From: Periplaneta americana
Taxonomy: Eukaryota > Arthropoda > Insecta > Blattodea > Blattidae
Direction: 5' to 3'
Length of the DNA stretch: 64,000 nt
NCBI RefSeq assembly: GCF_040183065.1
Contig: NC_091120.1
Span: forward strand, 182,343,896 to 182,407,895
In this document: positions 1 to 13,400 of the stretch, piece by piece
Position numbering within the stretch: the first letter of the stretch is position 1
How the letters are laid out: each line of letters opens with the position of its first letter
Translations under genes and position numbers: made by a program
The notes under the pieces: generated by a model
The model's input: the letters and a program-made list of their open reading frames with translations, nothing else
Told to the model about the DNA's origin: nothing
Databases searched by the model: none

Positions 1-1690
1 CAGCTACATCCTGAAATGACTGAGGTGTAGCCTATACCAATGACAGACAAACTGGTTTGTGTATTTATAAACATAACAACTGTACATAAAAATAAGAGGA
101 AGAGAAATTCTGAAATGATAATACAATAATATTTATTGTTATCAACATCTGGGGTGCCTCCACAGAAATTCTGTAATTTTATACAGCCAACTTTAAGTGT
201 AACAACAGTTGTTCTCTCTCTCCTAAATATATTACAAAAGGAACTTATATTTTTTAAATGTCTTTGTGTCCAATGCATGCATTATGGTACTGTAAATGGA
301 AATGTAGCAAATCAGGCTAACAAAAGTTTTTCAAGCATACAATGTGATGAAGTCTTGAAACACGAAGCTATTATCTATAAATAAACTGTGCATAATTAAA
401 TAAAAATTGTTTATATGTCTACCTACATAAAAATACATGCAATGTGTTATATAAAAATTAAAATAAACGTAATACTGGTTGCTGTTGATAAAATGTATGT
501 CACAAATCTGGCTTTCAAACATACTGTAAGTATATTATTTCATATTGTACTTATGTGAGAGTAAAGAACAGACTCTGTCAGAAATGTAGGAAAGGTAAGT
601 GGGAACGAGGATTTTGTACTGCTATTGAACCTGAAGATATCGGTTTTGACAAAAAAAAAAATAATAATAATTAAAAAAACCACACACGCACGCACATGCA
701 CACACACACAAAGAAACAGGCAACTTTTCTTTTAATAGAAGTCCAGTCATCTTGGGTTTTTCTTTAGTTTGTTAACAACATCTCAACATCTTGTGGAGAA
801 CCTTGATGTCACAATGGATGTCAAATCAAAAGTGTTATGTACATGTATGTGAATCATTTCGATGAAATTATAGATAACAGAATTATATGCTGTCAATGCT
901 TAAAAACTCAGTAAAAATGCTACAACTTATCACATTGAGGAGAGGGTCTGGACCCGATGGATTCCCCCCCCCCCCCCAAATCGGTGTGCCCTTGGTGTCA
1001 TCTGTGTTTTTCTTTTCCTTCTTGTTGTTTTTTCACTGTTTTAGGCAAATTAGTTATATTTCAAGTACCTCTGCATTAAAAATATATATTGTTCTAAGTA
1101 AATTATAAAATAGATTCAGTATTGTATAAGAGCTCACCTAGAAAATGAGTTATGAAGAATTTGTGATGAGAAAGGAGTCTATTTCATATGGGTTCATAAG
1201 TTAGATTTTCGCATTTGAATTAGTTTTGTAACCAGAAACATTTCCTTTTACAAATCAAAATTGTATCTGATTCATCATCTTCAATGTTAAAAAAATTGTA
1301 GTTGTATACTTGGTATCATTAGAAAATACTGTAGTTGTATTATTTTTCTGATTTTAAGCATTTTTTATATTTCTCCGTGCTTTTTTAAGTAGCACATTAA
1401 TTCCAATTTCAGCAGTTGAACTTTTATTCATAATCTTAGTATTAGTTTTTTTTTTTTTAATTAACAAAATATCCCTCTCAAAATTGTAAGATGTCCCTCG
1501 ACTATTTTGGTATCTTTATCAGTGTGCCAAAATTTGAAAACAGTAGAAATATAAGTTCAGACTTCAAATCCTGGCGAGCACATTTCTTCCATTCATCTAA
1601 AACCCATTTTTGTTGAATGTGTGTCTTAAGAGTCCAATGACTATATTTTTAAGACATAATAGTTTCTATCATGATGGTAATATCATAGTC
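1..1690. other. intergenic, nothing recognised
   Basis: AT-rich sequence with short open frames that look random. It contains a CA-rich microsatellite near 680-710 and a run of 14 C at 964-977. I see no exon with splice sites and no recognisable element. Confidence 0.5.
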
Positions 1691-1699
1691 TAATATATA

Positions 1700-1849
1700 C
1701 AGTCACGAAGCTTGAGTTGTGAGGGTGCTAGGAAGAATAGACTGTGCCGATACTATTTCGCATTGTCTGTAATGAGGCGACAGTAGCGATCCTAGTGGTT
1801 AGCAACTATCTATGGATGCATATTTACTATGTATTGAGCTTCGTGACTG
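1700..1849. mobile_element. 150-bp MITE, TA target site
   Basis: The ends are inverted copies of each other: CAGTCACGAAGCTTGA on the left, and the reverse complement of CAGTCACGAAGCTCAA on the right. Each end is flanked by TA. No coding capacity. TA duplication and the CAGT start fit a non-autonomous Tc1/mariner-type element; the family is inferred. Confidence 0.75.
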
Positions 1850-1859
1850 TATATACTAG

Positions 1860-3340
1860 ATTGTGGTAATATCTTCTCGTAGTTATAGAATTCCTCTATT
1901 GCTTTTATAGCATAGTGACTGACGTCATCAACAGATTTGTACTCCTCTGATCAGCATTCCTTCTTCCCAGGCAAAGATAACTCTCCATCAGTTCCTGTTT
2001 CTTTTCAGATGTTCACCACCTTGTTTTGGCTATTCTTTCAATTACCACATATAATGGGATAGGTAATGCCTTTTCAGCTGTTTTTTGTCTCCTGATCAAA
2101 TGCCTTTACTTGCTACAAGAGCCATTATGCGAATTTCTGACATTATAGCAAGAATTAAAGAACACTGGGATACAGTCGGCAATAGTACAACATTATACTC
2201 AAAAAGCAAGGGTTTACAGAGAAGTAAAAGCAAACACAAAAAAAAAAAAAATGGATAAATAGGAGATGATGTTGAGAGTTAAGAAATAGCACAGATGCAG
2301 GTGAAGAAATTTTCTGAGACTTTTATCCTACACTATGTCACATTCTTTTATATTCTTTCATTTCGCAAACTATATTTTTGTCATTATTTGCTGTAATGTG
2401 CAAATTAACACAAGTGTCAGTGCTCTAGAATTAAATGTCCAAACAGTGTCGCTTATAATGTGTGCAAAATTCAAGCAATATCCAAGTGTGTTTGCCATAT
2501 CTTACCGTGATATCATCCACAAGGAAGTCAAACTGAAAAAATTAATTGCCAAATATTAAATAGTATATATTTCTTATAACCCCAATTAGTTAACACTGTT
2601 TCAATATACACAGGTTAACTTATCTGGACTAATTGCATTCATAACAAAACTCCATACGCATATGTAACGTCTTGGATACAACTTAGTTGAATTATTTAAT
2701 ACAAGATAAACATTAAACCTCTTGGAACACCATACGTGCGTCTCTTTGTACTAGATGTGAGGTAATTATTTAATCAAATTACTCTTTATGCACCGGTATC
2801 TCAGCAGTCGGCAAATGTAGTACATTTAGTACAAGTAGAACACAACTTCTCAACCTCCACCCTCTAGTTCACCTGTACCGGTAGGGTTAGTTGACATTTA
2901 GCATATGAGGTGAATGAGATCACTGTACAATGGTTGCAGATATAAAAATACCTACCACTATAGTATACAGTATAATCAAATATTAAGAGTTGCCTAAAGA
3001 AACAATATTTAGACTAATACTTATCCAAGAATTTATACGAAAATTAGTATAATTGAATGTATCGTTAATTCTGTTTTAACATAATATAGAGTATAACCCA
3101 ATGAAGCAATGAGCGGGCATGAAGTTATGATATAAGAAAAATTTGACATTGAATCAGTGAGGTGTGATTGGAAGCTTCTTTGACCGGTGCTGCCAATGTT
3201 TACTGGTTAGGAGTTACATGAAGTGGGGGTGAGGGTGAGGAAAAGAAAGCTTGTTTTGTCCTTGAAAGATCCTGAAAAGTTCACCGCTTTATCTTTGATT
3301 AGTGAAAGTTTCAGCCTGTTGAGTGAGGCAGTGTTAAGTG
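1860..3340. other. intergenic, nothing recognised
   Basis: AT-rich, no exon or element recognised. An open frame at 2335-2559 gives no family resemblance and has no splice or promoter context, so it is not called. Confidence 0.45.
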
Positions 3341-3359
3341 CTTTAGGCAGATTATTGTA

Positions 3360-3570
3360 TGCGTAAAAATGGACGAAAAAAAAAGGAACAACTTTTAATT
3401 TTAAACCAGAAAATCAGCTTTGGAGACCTACGAACTTTTAGAAACAGCTTTCGGGAATAAGTATGTATGCTTTAAAATAGTACAATAGGTTTAAAGATGG
3501 CCGAGAATCAGTCGAAGATTATCAAGATTGGCCGTCCACTTCAAGAACTGACAACCTTAATCAGAGTTCG
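3360..3570 (+). pseudogene. mariner transposase N-terminal relic
   Basis: Conceptual translation across frames gives YELLETAFGNKYV, then FKDGRESVED, then WPSTSRTDN. These match the helix-turn-helix region of mariner transposases (YELLKTAFGE..., FKDGRESVEDD, RPSTSRTD). It is interrupted by stops and frame changes, and the catalytic part is not recognisable downstream. It is an old relic with unclear limits and no detectable terminal repeats. Confidence 0.65.
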
Positions 3571-3889
3571 TGGTTCCTGACTTAGTGTGTTCAAACTGTC
3601 GACTTATTTAAAGGAAGAAACCAGAAGATGAAAAAAATAACAATTCATACAGCAACACTATGAATGGCAACATTTACTTTTAAAAGACACCAGATATTCC
3701 TTTCTTGCACTCACTGAAGAGAAAAACAAAGCCTCAGTTATCTTATGAAAAGCTGGTAATTTGTTAGAAAACGTTGCTCAACATGACGCACATCAATAAC
3801 ATCATCAAGGTTCAGTGAGAGGTTAGGTTTTGTATGCTGAAGTTTTTGGTATGCCTTGCATAATAAGTTTCTTGGTAAGTACACACTTA

Positions 3890-4130
3890 TTAGCTTTTAA
3901 GGCCTGCCATTGGTCCCTATCCTAAGCAAGATTAATCCAGTCTCTACTATCATATCCCACCTCCCTCATTAATATTATCTTCCCATCTATGTCTCGGCCT
4001 CCCCAAAGGTCTTTTTCACTCCGGCCTCCCAACTAACACTCTGTATGCATTTCTGGTTTCGTCCTTACGTGCTACATGCCCTGCCCACCTCAAACGTCTG
4101 GATTTAATGTTCCTAATTATGTCAGGTGAA
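3890..4130 (-). mobile_element. LINE family A 3' fragment
   Basis: On the minus strand this reads as the end of the open frame of the LINE family whose best copy lies at 55301-56519: the '[14 protein letters not shown]...' block, then 'WINLAQDRD'. It is 5'-truncated and diverged, and has short deletions. Its edge near 3895 lacks the clear TAAG tail seen in younger copies. Confidence 0.75.
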
Positions 4131-4139
4131 GATAGGTAG

Positions 4140-5825
4140 GATATATACCAAAAAAAAGCCTGAATAAACCAAACCTGTTACTGATCCTCGATGATGTCCG
4201 AATTATCGAAAAGCTGCTGTTATTAAAAGCTATGCATTATTAAAGTAAAGGTAAATTGTTTAATCTTCGCACAGAGAATACCTTTAAACTCCAGTAGTAG
4301 CTGTCGTGATATGATGCATAGTCATCTTCATTAGTTCTAGTTGATTTTTTTAAGCTTGCAATATTTGATAAATAATTCAGTAGGCCTAATTTAAGAAATC
4401 GCTAACTTACAAAAGCACAAGTTAAAGTTGTCATCTTCTCTTAACTCACTCTCAATTACCAATTAAAATTTGGTCACAATACTCGGGTAGCTCAATTACA
4501 TAAAAATAAGTACTTATATTATACTAAATGTGAGACAAGTATAATATTGCACACATCATGGTAAAATATGGTAATACGACAAACTTAGAAAGAGAAATAG
4601 TTTGTACTTTGCAAGACTTGAAACATCAACAGACATACATTCCTACATAAATGAAAACAGTTATTATCAAATCCTTCAACATTTTTATGTACATGACAAA
4701 TTAAAAGTAATATCAAACTATTTTTCATATTTAGGAGAGAGTGTATTGTACAGAGAGGTTCCCATTACACAAAGACCAATACTTACAAAACATTAGCCTA
4801 CTGTTATTATGTCTGCAACAAAAATAATGATTAGTTTGTGGTGCTATGAGGCTTGCGTCAGCCTACAGTACTTCATACAACAAATACAGAATAATCTTTT
4901 TCGGTACCGGTACCTACATTTCCTTTCCCCCCCCCCCCAGATTTGTATTGAATTTAATAAAGAATGTCTATAAACTTATTTCTTATGAAGAGTATAATAT
5001 CATGTGCAGCATGAAGTAGTCCACAATAATAGAATAAAATTGCTTGCAATTAATACAGACAAAAAAGAACTGTCATAACTTTCAATCAAGTTAAAACATA
5101 ACATGCAGTCACAATAATTACGAGCGATGCACCAACACTTGGGCTGCCTTATGCGTATAAACATATTGACAGTAACTATCGTTCAGAATTCGTCATTTAT
5201 GCATTATCAATATAACACAAAACTATTTTCACACTGCTACGATGCATGTTATGCAATGTTTGTACAGTATATACAACAATGAGATACAAAATAAGAAATT
5301 ATGAATCTCACCTCAACATTATCCTCCCCTTGAAAGTACATAGTTCGCTGTGAACGATATGGTCTGAAAAAGACAGGTAAATTTCACTGACACCAGTTAT
5401 CACTTACATTCTAACGATTATAAATGCATCCTTCAATACAAAGATATCACTTCATTATATGATATTGACGGCGGGAGAATGGAGATATCATGATGCTTAC
5501 TTGGTGTTTTTGATGTTAAAGCAGCGACCAAAGCACGTTCCCATGGTAAGCTAGACCAATGGTCCAGCAGGCTTTTCCAGAGCCTTGCAGCACCATGGAA
5601 ATTTTACAAATTCAAAATATTATACGTAAGCCGCACCCATGTTATGGTACAAATTTAGTATCTGCCATTTTCAAAAGTGCGATCGTAGAGCCGTCATCTA
5701 TTATACGGTACATTTTGACAACACTTGTAGATTTTCATTTGTCATTCTATGAAAATTATATGAGTCGTTGCATTTGTGAGACAGAAGAGTAATTTTGTAC
5801 AACACATTGTAATATCACGTGAGAT
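4140..5825. other. upstream region of EEF1AKMT1, no gene seen
   Basis: No exon recognised. It contains a 12-C run at 4927-4938. The last few hundred bases should include the EEF1AKMT1 promoter and 5' UTR, but I cannot identify a TATA box or initiator with any confidence. Confidence 0.4.
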
Positions 5826-6421
5826 ATGACAGACAGTGACGACGATTCCCCACAATTGTCGAAAGAAGCATTAGCAGCACTTCAGGAATTTTATGCCCAA
5901 CAAACAGAAAAAGATGAAAAACTTAGAAGTATTTTGGAAGGAAGAGAAACTGTAACACAAGATGTTCAGTTTGATGAAGATTGGGTATGTAGCTATAATA
6001 CTTCAAGTCTAACGTGATGTTTCATATAGTAGTGTGAATGACGTAACAATGGCGACGGAACATGTACGCAACAATAATAATTAGCTTTATTCTAAGAATA
6101 ATGGACATACAGATAGCACAAAAAGCATAAGTATCACAATTTTAGTAAATAATTTATATTCATAACAGAATATCTACATGCCTTAAATTACAAACAATTT
6201 CGAACAAAAGTTGACTATTTAATTAAAAACTGAAAGTACCGGTTCTATATGGAAAAACTTTAGTTTATAAATTTATAATACCGTATTCATTACATTTGCC
6301 CTAACACATTGAATTATGTGAGAATAAAATTATTGTTTAGATGTCAAATAAAAAGTTAAAATGATAACAGTCCATTATTGCTGTAATGAAATAATGGTGT
6401 CGCTTCACGAGCCATAAATGT

Positions 6422-6467
<46 letters not shown>

Positions 6468-7222
6468 ATTGTTTTATGTTACGAAATTATTGGAAATAAA
6501 TCTTTGACAAGAATTTACGTATTTATTTCAGCAACTGAGTCAGTTTTGGTACGATGACGAAACTGCAGCTTTTCTAGCAAAAGAAGCAATGCGGGCAGCT
6601 GGTCCCAATGGAAAGATAGCTCTTATCTCCTGCCCAACACTGTATCAGAAATTAAAATCCGAGAAATGTGAAAATCAGGGTAATTATGTTATCACCATCA
6701 TCATCATAGTCAACAAGTTGTAATTTACAACACAAATCAATTAATTTGCAATGATTCTATTTTACAGTAATTCTATTCGAGTTCGACAAGAGATTTGCTG
6801 TTTACGGAGATGATTTTATATTATATGACTACAAATCTCCGTTGGATATTCCTCGCCACTTTTCTGGAAACTTTGATGTTGTTGTTGCCGATCCACCATT
6901 TCTATCTGAAGAATGCCTTACTAAAACAGCAGTGACTATGAAATTCCTCGCGAAAAATAAAATTATGTTGTGTACAGGTTTGTACACACGAGTTATTTAT
7001 TGCATGAAGCTGTTGTTAAAAGTAATATGCAGTCTTGTAATGATGACATTATGAAGGTGAAAGCACTTAATATCTGCAATTTAATTTACTTTTTCAGGTG
7101 CCAAAATGGAAGATCTGGCCAGTAGGTTACTGAACGTCAGAAAATGCGGATTTGAACCACATCACAAGAATAACTTGGCTAATGAATTTTATTGTTATGC
7201 AAATTATGACATGGGTAGTTAG
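5826..7222 (+). CDS. EEF1AKMT1: EEF1A lysine methyltransferase 1, complete, 4 exons
   Basis: Coding exons are 5826-5984, 6532-6679, 6768-6977 and 7098-7222, all with GT-AG introns and consistent phases (0, 1, 1). The joined frame is 213 aa; human EEF1AKMT1 (N6AMT2) is 214 aa. It starts [20 protein letters not shown] and ends [13 protein letters not shown]. The catalytic DPPF motif of N6-type methyltransferases lies near residues 144-147 ([11 protein letters not shown]), after a SAM-fold core with FWYDDETA and ALISCPTLY. Family knowledge: a cytosolic enzyme that trimethylates a lysine of elongation factor 1A using S-adenosylmethionine (Efm5 in yeast). The start is the first ATG of the exon and matches the family N terminus. 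A possible AATAAA lies at 7262-7267. Intron 1 carries a 42-A tract. All key residues are present, so it looks functional. Confidence 0.95.
6425..6466 (+). repeat. 42-base poly-A tract
   Basis: An uninterrupted run of about 42 A in EEF1AKMT1 intron 1. No SINE or LINE body is recognised immediately upstream, so it is either a decayed retroposon tail or simple slippage. The length may be affected by assembly. Confidence 0.8.
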
Positions 7223-7404
7223 TTTGAAATTATTTGTAATGTAAATTATGTGAATTTATGCAATAAAGAAACAATTCAGGTTAGATTTGAAGTTGTTATA
7301 TATTTTGATCTTGAGTAGTTGGTTTCTCATACAGGATGTTTAGTAGTCGTTTGTTTACTCACTGCTGCCAACCAATTTTATAACTAGTAAACAAGTATTT
7401 AGAA

Positions 7405-10400
7405 ATGTCTGAGGAAGAACTAGAATTAAGGGATTTGGTGGCGCAAACATTAGAAAATAATGGAGTATTATCAAGAATTAGGGTAAGAAAAATATCGTTT
7501 CGTTTATACGATATCATAATATGGGCAATAGCCTCGGTTACGTTAAGTCCATTCGTTTCTTTAAACATTTCGGCAGATAATTACATATTAGTTTTGCATT
7601 AATTTCATTACTGTGTTCAAATATATACTGAAGTAGAAAAGAAAGTAATTTTAATAGATTTTCCAGCTACTTACATAAAAGATGACTCATTAAATTTGAA
7701 CAACATGTATAAAAAGCAGTCCACCCTAACCTATTAATACAGAAATACACGCATAATTTGTTCACAGGCGGAATTGCGAGCAAGCGTTTTTTTAGCACTG
7801 GAGGAACAAGAATCTGTGATGGTATGTTACTTCTGTGTATGCTCCATTTTCGTCATATTTCGTGAGACATTCACTCATTTGAATGTTTTCTTTTGCAGGA
7901 GACTGACCAGTTTATAAACAAACCCCTGAAAGCTTTTCTCAGCACTAACGAAGGGGCACTTGCTGCTTCTTTAGTTCGTGAATTTCTTGAATTCTTTAAA
8001 TTGGATTTTACACTCTCTGTGTTCGATCCAGAAACAGCTCAAGGAAAATACTATAATTATGGCGGAAGATCGAAATTAATGAAAGACCTTAAAGTAGACA
8101 GTATTAATGGTTTGTATTGCATTGTGTGGGTCCAGTTCTTATGTAGCCTATATTTGCTTTCATGTTAGTATTGTAAAATCACGTTTTATTCCTTGCAGGT
8201 AAGAAAGGGCCATTACTGGCACAGATATTACACATAGCCCTTAGCCAGACTGTTGAATCTTCTGATGCAGTTAAGGTAATACACAAAAAGTTTAGTGCGC
8301 TATAATTAATTATTCTGTAACACTACTGTTACCGCGACTCCTTACGTTTCTAATGAAGCACGTGAAAGGTTCAGGGCCAGAGATTTTGTGTTCATTGTTG
8401 ATGAGCGCAGAAGGAACTGTTCATTTAATAAGATGACAACTGAGCTAAGGATCTTGTAGCATTACCGCCTTCACTTGCTTTGTGGTGCCATGCCACTAGC
8501 AGGTAGAATAAAGTTCGGCGAAACTTCAGTCCTGCTACACACAATACGTGACAGAAAAAAACTTTAATCTTTTAAAATAACCTCAAAATTGCAACACTTC
8601 AGAGACATGATGTAGGCCCTAATGATTACAAAAGCTGTAAACCTGCTCAAATACTTTCGCTTTTTATATACCAGACTGATCATTTTCTCTGACTTTTTAC
8701 AGCAATAATCATAACGCAGTAATACCACCATATTTTTCACTATGCAGAGGAAAGTGGATGTTATGACGATATTGGGGAATCATAACGGTATCTCACAAAA
8801 GCATTCTTCAATATGGTCCAAGGCAAATCTCCTATCTATAATCTTTTTGCTGTAAGAAAAATCCTAATCCTAATGTAAAAAAATAGCACGTGACTGAAGT
8901 GAGGCTTCATTGGCCTCAGCTTGGCGCCATAGATTCTCAGTACCTAATCCTGCCCACTGTTGTACATTCTGTTTCATGTTAAACATTTCCAGTTACTCAT
9001 CAAGTAGACCTAACCTCACTACTATGCATTAGTGTGCTTAGGAAACTTTCACTTTATAATTACTGCAATTAAATTATTTTAAACTTACGTGTACGGTCAA
9101 TCACTGCCAGACAAATGAGTTATTCCTTCCAGGATGCAGAAACCATACTACAGCACCACGTGCTTATGTAAACAACTACGAGCTCAAGTGACGTCATCTT
9201 GTTACAAGAACATACTACCTCGATATTACTCTTGGTATTCATCCGCGTTCATAATAAATAACAAAATATAAAAATAGCTTTTCTTTTACATAGCATTTTA
9301 CATATAAGTGAAGTTATATGTTACATCGTATTTAACAACTAGAATTCAATTTTTTATTTTCAAATAATACAGGATTAGGGTTTCCAAATACGAACTATAT
9401 TTTCCTGCGTCATGTGAGTGTTTCGACTGGGAGCCAATCACGGGTATGACAGCAACGTGCTTGTGTTTACATTAGGGTTTTTCTTACAGCAAAAACAGTA
9501 TATGTAAGGCATACCAAAAGCCTGAACAAACCAACTCTAATGTCACTGGATCATTTATTTTTCTTGCCAGATATTCACAGCACTGTGACACTGATTTCAG
9601 GAGCTCTCTACTGGATATATCATTCCAGAATTCTTTTTTTCGGCAGTTTCTGACACATAGGCAGCTGATTATTTTAATATCAGTCTTTTTTCACATTGAT
9701 TGGAACTGCATTGTCTGGATACACAAGGCACACAGGCAGAGCAATATTTCGATTTTGAGACAGGTGAAATGTGCTGAAGTTAAAGCCACCAATATACTTA
9801 TAGACAGTAAACAATCCTTTCTTCTCACTTCCATAGACAAACTGGTTAAATGTACATGCAATGAATAAAATCTTACAGTCTCTTACAACATAGTGAGGAG
9901 AGGTTTATACTGAAATGCAAGTATTTTTATACAGTGATGGCCACCATGATTTAAAATCTAGCATATCTGTTCGTTGCACCTATTGTACCAAAAAAATTTC
10001 CAACAAAACAAAATATGCATGGTGTGTGAAACAGCTAATAGTGAACTTTCGAGTGCAGAAAGAACTGCAGTCCTGGACTCCTGCACTCAACCAGAAATTC
10101 AATCCCATGTTTTCAACATTAGATCTCTGTTGTTGTTTTCTAATGCCAGGCATTTGACAATAAATTCATTTGACCTCTTGCACGCCAATATTTTTCAAAG
10201 ATATTGTCATGGTCAGCCACTGACGCACAGATTTTGAGATGTTCTGAATCCATTTCTTGATTTGAGTTGCACAATGGACAGTTAGGAGACTGATATATTC
10301 CAATTCTATGCAGATGCTTGGCCAAACACTCATGGCCTGTTGCCAATCTAAATGCAGCTACAGACGATTTGCGTGGTAAATCAGGAATCAACTGTGGAAT

Positions 10401-13400
10401 ATGATACAGAGAGCTCCATTTTTTCCCTTGAGATTGTGTTATCAAATTTTGTTTGTTGAAGTCTAAGTATGTAGATATAATAAACCTTTTCACAGAGTAA
10501 TACGTAGATTTAGTAACAGGTCTGTAAGTAGCAGTGCTGCCCTTCTTTGCTAAAGCATCCGCATTCTCGTTTCCCAGGATTCCACGATGGGATGGTATCC
10601 ATTGGAATACAATTCTTTTATTGAGTGTTATTAGTTGAGATAGCATTTTATTGACTTCTGCTATTTGAGACGAAGCTATGTGTCTAGAGACTGTAGATTG
10701 CGGTATTTTCTATGCACAAAGTTGAATATACCTCCAGAGATTCAGAATCTGCTCATAACTGAATTTCACAAAAAAAAAAAAAAAAAAAATGTGACTCAGG
10801 TCCTTTCTGCAATCATTCATTCATTTGTACTGTTAGTGTTACTGATTTATATGTATTCGTCCCGAGAGCTTCTGCTTCATTGTCTACTCCTTGAATCAGT
10901 TAAATAATCGATGAAATCTTAATCAATTTCAGAAACTTACAATATCTTGTAGTTACTTTACAGTGCTTGATTTTTATTTCAGGATGAAAATAAACCAAAC
11001 AGCGGGAAAAGTATTGCTACAATCGATCCCTTGGCTCAGAACGGTGCCTTAACAGATAATTCTTCAAACAGTGCCTCAGGGGAGAAGCCTGCAATTCCAT
11101 CCAATGTAAATTTGTTACGATCTGAAGTCACAACTACCAAAGAAAATTCTAATAATGTTCCACTGGAAACAAAGCCTGTTAGTTTAGTACCAGAAATATC
11201 AAAACAGATTGGTGATACAAACAAGGTGCCTAGGTTGAAGGAAATTCCATTGCCTGTAGCATCTGAAGAAAACTCGCCAAGATCAGTATCTTCAGAGTTG
11301 GAGGACGCAAGTCAGAGCAGTAAAGAGTCAAATAGGAGCAAGACAGGTTCTTCACAGATCACGCCACGCAACTCCCTAATTGTGGAGCCTTCGCCAACTC
11401 ACACCAAGCCCGAGTCACAGGTGAGGGACTGAGCATCAGAGCAGCAAGCAAACTCCAGATCACAAGATCCTGGGTTGTAGTTCTTGCACCACTGTATTGG
11501 AATGTTTTTACGTAATTTATTAACTAGCGGACTTGTGTTAATTATGTAAGTCTGTGTGGCTTACAGCCGTTTCGGTGCTTCATCACACCATCCTCAGAGC
11601 CTACTAGATCTCGGCGTCATCTCGAACTTCTCTGCCTGTTATGTGGGTGCGTTTGATTGTTGAAAGGTGTTGAATAGTGGAGTCAAATAGTGTGTGTGTA
11701 CTGAAATTGATCTGTGTGTTGAGAATTTGATCAGGGTGTGTTTTAGTGTGTTTGTATATTTCTAGTGTGTTGAGTTTCTGGTTCTTGGGTTGTATGTGTA
11801 GGATTTCCATGTCTGCATTTATGTTATTGTATGTATGGTTAGCATTGGTTATGTGATCGGCGTATGTAGATGTATTGTGTCCTCTGGTTATTGCTTTAAT
11901 ATGTTCTTTGTACAGACAGACCGTCAGATCATTCCAAACACGCTACAAAGAACACATTAAAGCAATAAACAGAGAACATAATACATCTACATACGCAGTG
12001 CTAACCATACATACAATAACATAAATGCAGACATGGAAATCCTACACATACAACCCAAGAACCAAAAACTCTACACACTAGAAATATACAAACACACTAA
12101 AACACACCCCTATCAAATTCTCAACACACAGATCAATTTCAGTACACACACACACACTATTTGACTCCACTATTCAACACCTTTCAACAATCAAACGCAC
12201 CCACATAACAGGCAGAGAAGTTCGAGATGACACCAAGATCTAGTAGGCTCTGAGGATGGTGTGTTAAGCACCGAAACAGCTGTAAGCCGCACAAACTTAC
12301 ATAATTAATACGAGTAAGTCCGCTAGTTAATCAATTACTTATATTCAAGTGTTAAAAGTAGTGTACGCAAGAATCAAAATGAATGTTTTTACCTTCAGTA
12401 GCTTTGCAACGCTTTGTACAGAACCATAAGACATACTTCCATTTGTCCATTTCCTGTGAAAGACTAAGTGATTTTGTAGAAGTATTTTACAACTGATGTC
12501 TGTTGCCATTCAGATTTTCCTGGGTGGACGACAGCACACCTTCTTCTGTATATTATGGTATTATACGTAGTTTATTTAACAACGCTCACAACTGCAGAGA
12601 TTATGTCAGCATTGCTGGTATGCCGGAATTTTGTCTCGCAGTTCTTCTTTTACATGCCAGTAAATCTACTGGTCCTGCGCCGTGGCCTAAGGCATCCTGT
12701 CTAGGACTCGCGTTACGGAATGCACGCTGGTTCGAGTCCTCATGGGGGAATAAATTTTCTCATGAAATTTCGGCCAGTGTATGGGACTGGTGCCCACCCA
12801 GCATCGTGATGCACTTTGGGAGCTACGATAGGTAGCCAAATCCGGTTGCGAATGCCAGCTATAACGGCTGGGAGGGATCATCATGCTAACCACACGATAC
12901 CTCCATTCTGGTTGGATGATCGTCCGCCTCTGCTTCGACATGTGGGCGTGAGGCCAGCAGCCAGCTGGTCGGTCTAGGCCCTTCACCAGCTGTAGCGCCA
13001 CAGATTATTATATTATTTTTATAGTAAATCTACTGGCATGAGCCTGTCGCATTTAAACACACTTAAATGCCATCGATCTAGGCCGGGATCGAACCCACAA
13101 CCTCGAGCATACAAGGCCAGCGCTATACCAGTTTATGCTACCGAGGCCTTCTTCTGTCTTTCTTATCTGTGGCAGTTTCTGCCTATTGAAATTTGTTCAA
13201 AAGGCATGAGCCATTGAAGTTATTTGGGATATTAAAGCATCATGTACAACATTGGAGGCAATGAAAATATATATTTTTTTTTTGTTTTCCATTTCATTGA
13301 ATAGATTTTCTTTAATAAAAAAATTTAAATGTCGCCAATACATCACGACTTGGGACCCAAACATGAGGACGTGAAATTCGGCCTATCCCTTTAAATTTCT

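Larger units (their letters stand above)
11515..12360. mobile_element. palindromic Penelope-like element fragment
   Basis: Two nearly identical arms face each other: about 11515-11920 (minus) and 11935-12360 (plus), around a short centre. Each arm encodes the C-terminal end of a Penelope-type GIY-YIG endonuclease, recognisable as ...TRYKEHIKAI... and MEILHIQPKNQKLNTLE, then KRTHITGREVRDD. Each continues into a terminal segment with a hammerhead-like motif and the end TAAGTCCGCTAGTTAA. The right arm runs on into a tail (TATTCAAGTGTTAAAAGTAG) shared with 51.2 kb and 62.65 kb. The reverse transcriptase is absent, so this is a truncated derivative. Penelope-like elements are known for partial inverted copies and for hammerhead ribozymes. 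It lies in CEP43 intron 5. Confidence 0.8.

Noticed and set aside
10140-10646. Open frame with RNase H similarity as a host ribonuclease gene
   Set aside because: It is part of a LINE with sister copies at 18.8 kb, a tandem (AAC)n tail and a C-terminal LINE zinc motif.
12503-12835. 110-codon frame as a novel protein
   Set aside because: It runs across a SINE and its target repeat; its codons change meaning at the insertion border.
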